A stretch of 28,793 bases of DNA, taken from contig SZWC01015111.1 of NCBI GenBank assembly GCA_023375785.1, positions 31,324 through 60,116 on the forward strand. Reading direction: 5' to 3'. Below are positions 27,916 through 28,793 of this stretch, piece after piece. The notes under the pieces are model-generated. The model made no database searches, was not told the DNA's origin, and was given only the letters and a program-made list of their open reading frames with translations. How positions within the stretch are numbered: position 1 is the stretch's first letter; each line of letters begins with the position of its first letter. The position numbers and the translations under genes were made by a program. The DNA is from Penium margaritaceum (Eukaryota > Streptophyta > Zygnematophyceae > Desmidiales > Peniaceae).

Positions 27916-28793
27916 AGCATGTCTTCCGGAACGGGGCGTATCACTGCAAGGTGCATGGCGTTCTCCCGTTAGATCGGCCAACCTGTGCAAAGCACGTTCG
28001 TGTTTAAGATATCATACTGTCGACGTCTCCAGCCACCAGTTCACCGCGAATCTCGCGGGGAGCTAGTGGATGGGAAGGCCCGCAATTTTGAACCAATGAT
28101 AGGGCCTTGTCAACTAGGAGCCCTGTCCGTTTGCCAGCCGCACACCTGATATCTGTTTGTCTCTTCTCGGTATGAGTATGATGATATCAGTTGATAACCA
28201 CATGACCGTGCATATGCCTCTTTCTAAAAACACGCGTGCCCACAACAAGCTGGTTTTCGAATAGAAAGCTGGAACATGAGCGATTCTAGCGTGATCACAA
28301 AAGAAACTGTCTTCGTATTGTGATGTGCCGAAGACAGGTCGCATGTAAAACCACGCCGGCTTTCTTCCCGAGAGGGGGGTTATGCGAGCTGCCAGGGCCG
28401 ACTCCAGATGGTACGAGCAACCCCACAACAGTAAAAATGTTTTTCTCGCGAGTTCATTCTGATTACAGCAAAGGCAGTTTCAATCCCGCGTTTTGATATC
28501 CTAACAGAAACGGTCCCGCGTTCCAAACTGGTCAGAAACCATCCCGCGAACGCCAGCGGCGACGTTTTCAGCCCTTAAAAAACGACCGCACGGTATCTGA
28601 CATCTCTAAGCGACAATATTCTCCGCTGGCAGCGATCTTGACTGCAATCAAAGCAAGCGGTGTGTGGAATGGAAAATTACCTCGCACATGCGCTCAACAA
28701 ACTCATGACTCGCGCAAGAAGGCATCTCAAAAGCCCCCACAAAAGGAAAATGCGCAAATTTGAAAGGGTTTGCGACAAACCAACTCAACACGA
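27916..28793. other. Right-hand non-coding region with TCCCGCG repeats
   Basis: No gene recognised; a 104-codon minus-strand frame at 28428-28114 has no known motif. At 28484, 28514 and 28542 the word TCCCGCG recurs with CAGAAAC-like lead-ins, forming a degenerate tandem repeat of about 29 bp. The words also resemble E2F-type sites. Confidence 0.4.

Noticed and set aside
28114..28428. 104-codon minus-strand frame at the right edge
   Set aside because: No recognisable domain and nothing around it to support a gene.

Overview
The window is eukaryotic, transposon-dominated DNA. It carries plant-type Ty1/copia polyproteins primed by initiator-Met tRNA and plant MuDR/MULE transposases with introns. 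I found no rRNA, tRNA, CRISPR array or confident host gene. A large, repeat-rich plant or charophyte (Chara-like) genome is my best inference; the species cannot be read from the sequence. Three single N positions (1484, 19915, 26825) look like contig joins, and two of them are bordered by near-identical direct copies.

Layout. 1-483: an LTR-like segment. 484-1483: copia RNase H fragments. 1485-8039: a decayed copia element on the minus strand (RNase H, RT, integrase, protease and gag, read right to left) with a tRNA-iMet primer-binding site at 8027-8039. 8040-8385: the 5' LTR of that element, cut by an insertion and resuming at 22863-23031. 8386-22862: the insertion, a MULE (outer) with a 9-bp target duplication (8/9 match). 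Inside it, 13733-22444 is a second MULE of the same family (inner), also with a 9-bp duplication (8/9 match). 23065-23579: a MITE with 25-bp perfect inverted ends and TA duplication. 23582-25100: RT/RNase H of another copia element (minus strand). 25100-28793: non-coding DNA with a 354-bp foldback element, a 339-bp direct repeat around an N, a second TA-flanked MITE and short tandem repeats.

How the genes work together. Each MULE has the same plan: a broken MuDR-type transposase gene on the minus strand starting near the right end, and, converging from the left end on the plus strand, a small Trp/Pro/Cys-rich protein that I do not recognise. The outer element has one frameshifted copy. The inner element has two intact full-length reading frames (94 and 107 aa) plus a roughly 300-bp tandem array of their 3' module. 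This layout matches maize MuDR, where mudrA and an unrelated mudrB converge. The small protein is therefore a candidate, apparently undescribed, second gene of this MULE lineage. The transposases carry stops, frameshifts and a lost catalytic Asp, so they are not functional as they stand, whereas the small reading frames in the inner element are open.
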